Assembly: GCA_034336665.1 (NCBI GenBank)
Contig: CM067569.1
Location: 20,095,820 to 20,159,819 of the forward strand
Length of the DNA: 64,000 bases
Direction: 5' to 3'
Origin: Luscinia megarhynchos
Taxonomy: Eukaryota > Chordata > Aves > Passeriformes > Turdidae
This document shows positions 62,102 to 64,000 of this stretch, in pieces. Both the position numbers and the translations under genes were made by a program. The notes below the pieces were generated by a model. That model searched no databases, was not told where the DNA came from, and worked only from the letters and a program-made list of their open reading frames with translations. Positions within the stretch are counted from its first letter, which is position 1; each line of letters opens with the position of its first letter.

Positions 62102-64000
62102 CACTCTTAAAGGATGCTCACATTCTGGGTTCAGACCTTACTCATGAAAGAATAGGAAAACAAAACAGAATTCTGAGAGCACTCACATTACTCAGATACT
62201 ATTTTGAAAGAGATGAGGGATTAGTTGTAGAGATATGAAAGTTTCAGAATTTTTGTAGATACTTTTGTATATCATTAAACAATTTCATATAATCACTGAC
62301 CTCTTTACTAGTTGCCATCATGCTGCCCAGGGTGTCTAATGTTCCAGACAGAAACCATGACAATATATTAAAAAATGCTGAATTTAAATTCTAGTACAGA
62401 CTGATTAGATTGAAAGACAAGTTAGAGTGAAATGGTGTCAGATTCAGTGAACCAAGCATAACGCTCTTTATGACTACATTGGCATTTCTGCCTCAGTTGC
62501 AAGCACCAGTGACTATATTAGATTAGGTCACCTGAGAATTTAAATAGAATCACACATTTCTAATGAAAAAAATGGCCCATGTAAGTAATATAGTTCCATA
62601 CCATCTTAATTACATATTGCAATTACAACTACAGCAGCACTGCTACTGGGATGTAATTACTGCAACTGAGCTTCTCCATTCTTCATGCAGGCATTTTCAT
62701 GGGAGATTCATGCAGCATCACCTAAACTTGCATCAGAAAATCAGTGACAAGGATCAGAATGTGAAGTGTCCAGGCATAAGGATGGGGCTTTTGCTGCTTT
62801 GAATTGCCTCAGAAATAGAAAGAACAAAATTTAATTTCTATATAGAATAGTCAGGTTCCTTGAAGCAGGAGCTAAAAGTAAGAGAAGGCATTTTCCCTCC
62901 AAGAAAATGGACAGTCACTGTACTCTACGGAAAATACACTTCAGAGATCATTCCAAATTCATGACGATGATGGCCCTTAAGACCAAAAACAACTGAACTA
63001 AACTCACAGAATTCTTCTGTTCCTGTGCTTCTTAAAAAGAGGGATCTGGAATTCTGGACTATTTTGAAACAGCTTTCTAGTGGTGTACCATCCTTAACAG
63101 CACCCAAAAACATGGTACCCACCATAGGGTTCCCTTCAGGACATACTGGTATGATGAATTTCACACAGAGAAGGCAGTACAGTCCTTTTACATTAACTTT
63201 GCGCGGCTGTTTTCCTCAGTTTAGTGTCAGTGTTCATCAGAACAACAGATCTGAAAGGTTGCACTGGAGTAATCAAACATAGCTTTAGAGAGAGCAATTT
63301 GCTGAAATCCAGATCGAACTCCTAATCTTGCCTGAACTTAGGCCCAAATAAAGTAAACCAGTACAGGAAAAAAGTGCCACCCCTCATCCATTTCCTAAAG
63401 ATAGCAGCAACAATGTGAGGAAGAGCTGAGGCTGTAAAGATTCACATTTCTCCTTTTCTATTCTTGCATTCTCCTCAATGTGTTCTCATGGCTGTTCTCC
63501 CTCTCATAAAGCAGCACTTGACAGACATGTTCTCCATGGTGTTTATATAGCATTTATAAACCATCAGCTTGTGCAAAGGAGCACCTTATTGCACTAAGAC
63601 TGTGCAAGGTTCTTAACTGCAGGAACAACATGTGAGTTACCTGTGGCTTCACTGATGGCACAGTACTCACGTCATCTGCAGTTCTCCAGCAAGGACAGCA
63701 GGCACATGCTCTTGCTCCAAAAGCACAAATCCCTTAACAAGCAAATAATAATTTTCAATACTCTCCAAGAGCTACTCCAAAGGCAGCAGAGGACTTGGGA
63801 TAATTCTCACAGTTTAAACAGTTATTATTTATCCTACAGAGCTTGAGTACACAGACATACAAATCATCCAAAAACCAGCCCATCACAAAGCAGTAGTACA
63901 ATACTTTATTATCCCCAAAAACATCTAAGGGAAAATACTCTCTGTTCTATAAACTAATTTAGGAAAAAAGATCTAATTTTTATACTTCTCTAAGCTTCTC

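Larger units (their letters stand above)
51947..64000. other. Unique non-coding sequence
   Basis: Unique AT-rich DNA downstream of the solo LTR. It includes a poly(T) run at 54392, the possible old SINE at 53858, the E-box/TATA pair at 57114, an exon-like minus-strand stretch at 58404-58543, the hairpin cluster at 59302 and the (AT)n at 62083. No gene, RNA gene or further mobile element is recognised. Confidence 0.6.

Noticed and set aside
1..64000. tRNA, rRNA, snRNA, CRISPR array, prokaryotic or viral gene cluster
   Set aside because: No cloverleaf with A and B boxes, no rRNA or snRNA core words, no regularly spaced repeats and no operon-like packing of open frames were seen.

Overview
The window looks like ordinary single-copy DNA from a bird (or a close sauropsid relative). 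The strongest reason is a long, recognisable CR1 LINE (chicken repeat 1 family) at about 48778-49925 on the minus strand. An old CR1 3' tail lies near 44217-44270, and a solo-LTR-like sequence of endogenous retrovirus type lies at about 51476-51941. The DNA is AT-rich and CpG-poor, has no CpG-island promoter, and stop codons are frequent in all frames. No open frame is long enough or recognisable enough to call a host protein-coding gene. The best reading is an intergenic or large-intron segment of an avian chromosome. I cannot name the neighbouring gene or the species.

Layout. 1-48777 is mostly unique non-coding sequence. It carries short tandem duplications (153-230, 16702-16751, 45448-45471), simple repeats (4751-4799, 5951-5970, 34486-34525, 38296-38310, 46785-46812, 47687-47710), a nested hairpin at 31251-31314 and a few possible conserved or regulatory blocks. 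48778-49925 is the 5'-truncated CR1. It is inactivated: its reverse-transcriptase ORF is split over three frames and the FADD-type catalytic motif reads FAHD. 49926-51475 is unique. 51476-51941 is the solo LTR, with TATA box and poly(A) signal in plus orientation and TAGTG at both ends. 51942-64000 is unique sequence with a cluster of four consecutive perfect hairpins (59302-59388), an E-box/TATA pair (57114-57141) and an (AT)n microsatellite (62083-62101).

Coding potential. Several short minus-strand stretches have acceptable splice acceptors and donors around an open frame. The cleanest is 39148-39206. Others are 58404-58543 and a phase-compatible set in the first 5.4 kb. I recognise none of the encoded peptides, and pseudo-exons of this quality arise by chance in 64 kb, so they are given as findings to test and not as genes. 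No tRNA, rRNA, CRISPR array or prokaryote-type feature was seen, and I did not identify a clearly new biological system. The most unusual unexplained structures are the nested palindrome at 31251-31314 and the four-hairpin cluster at 59302-59388.
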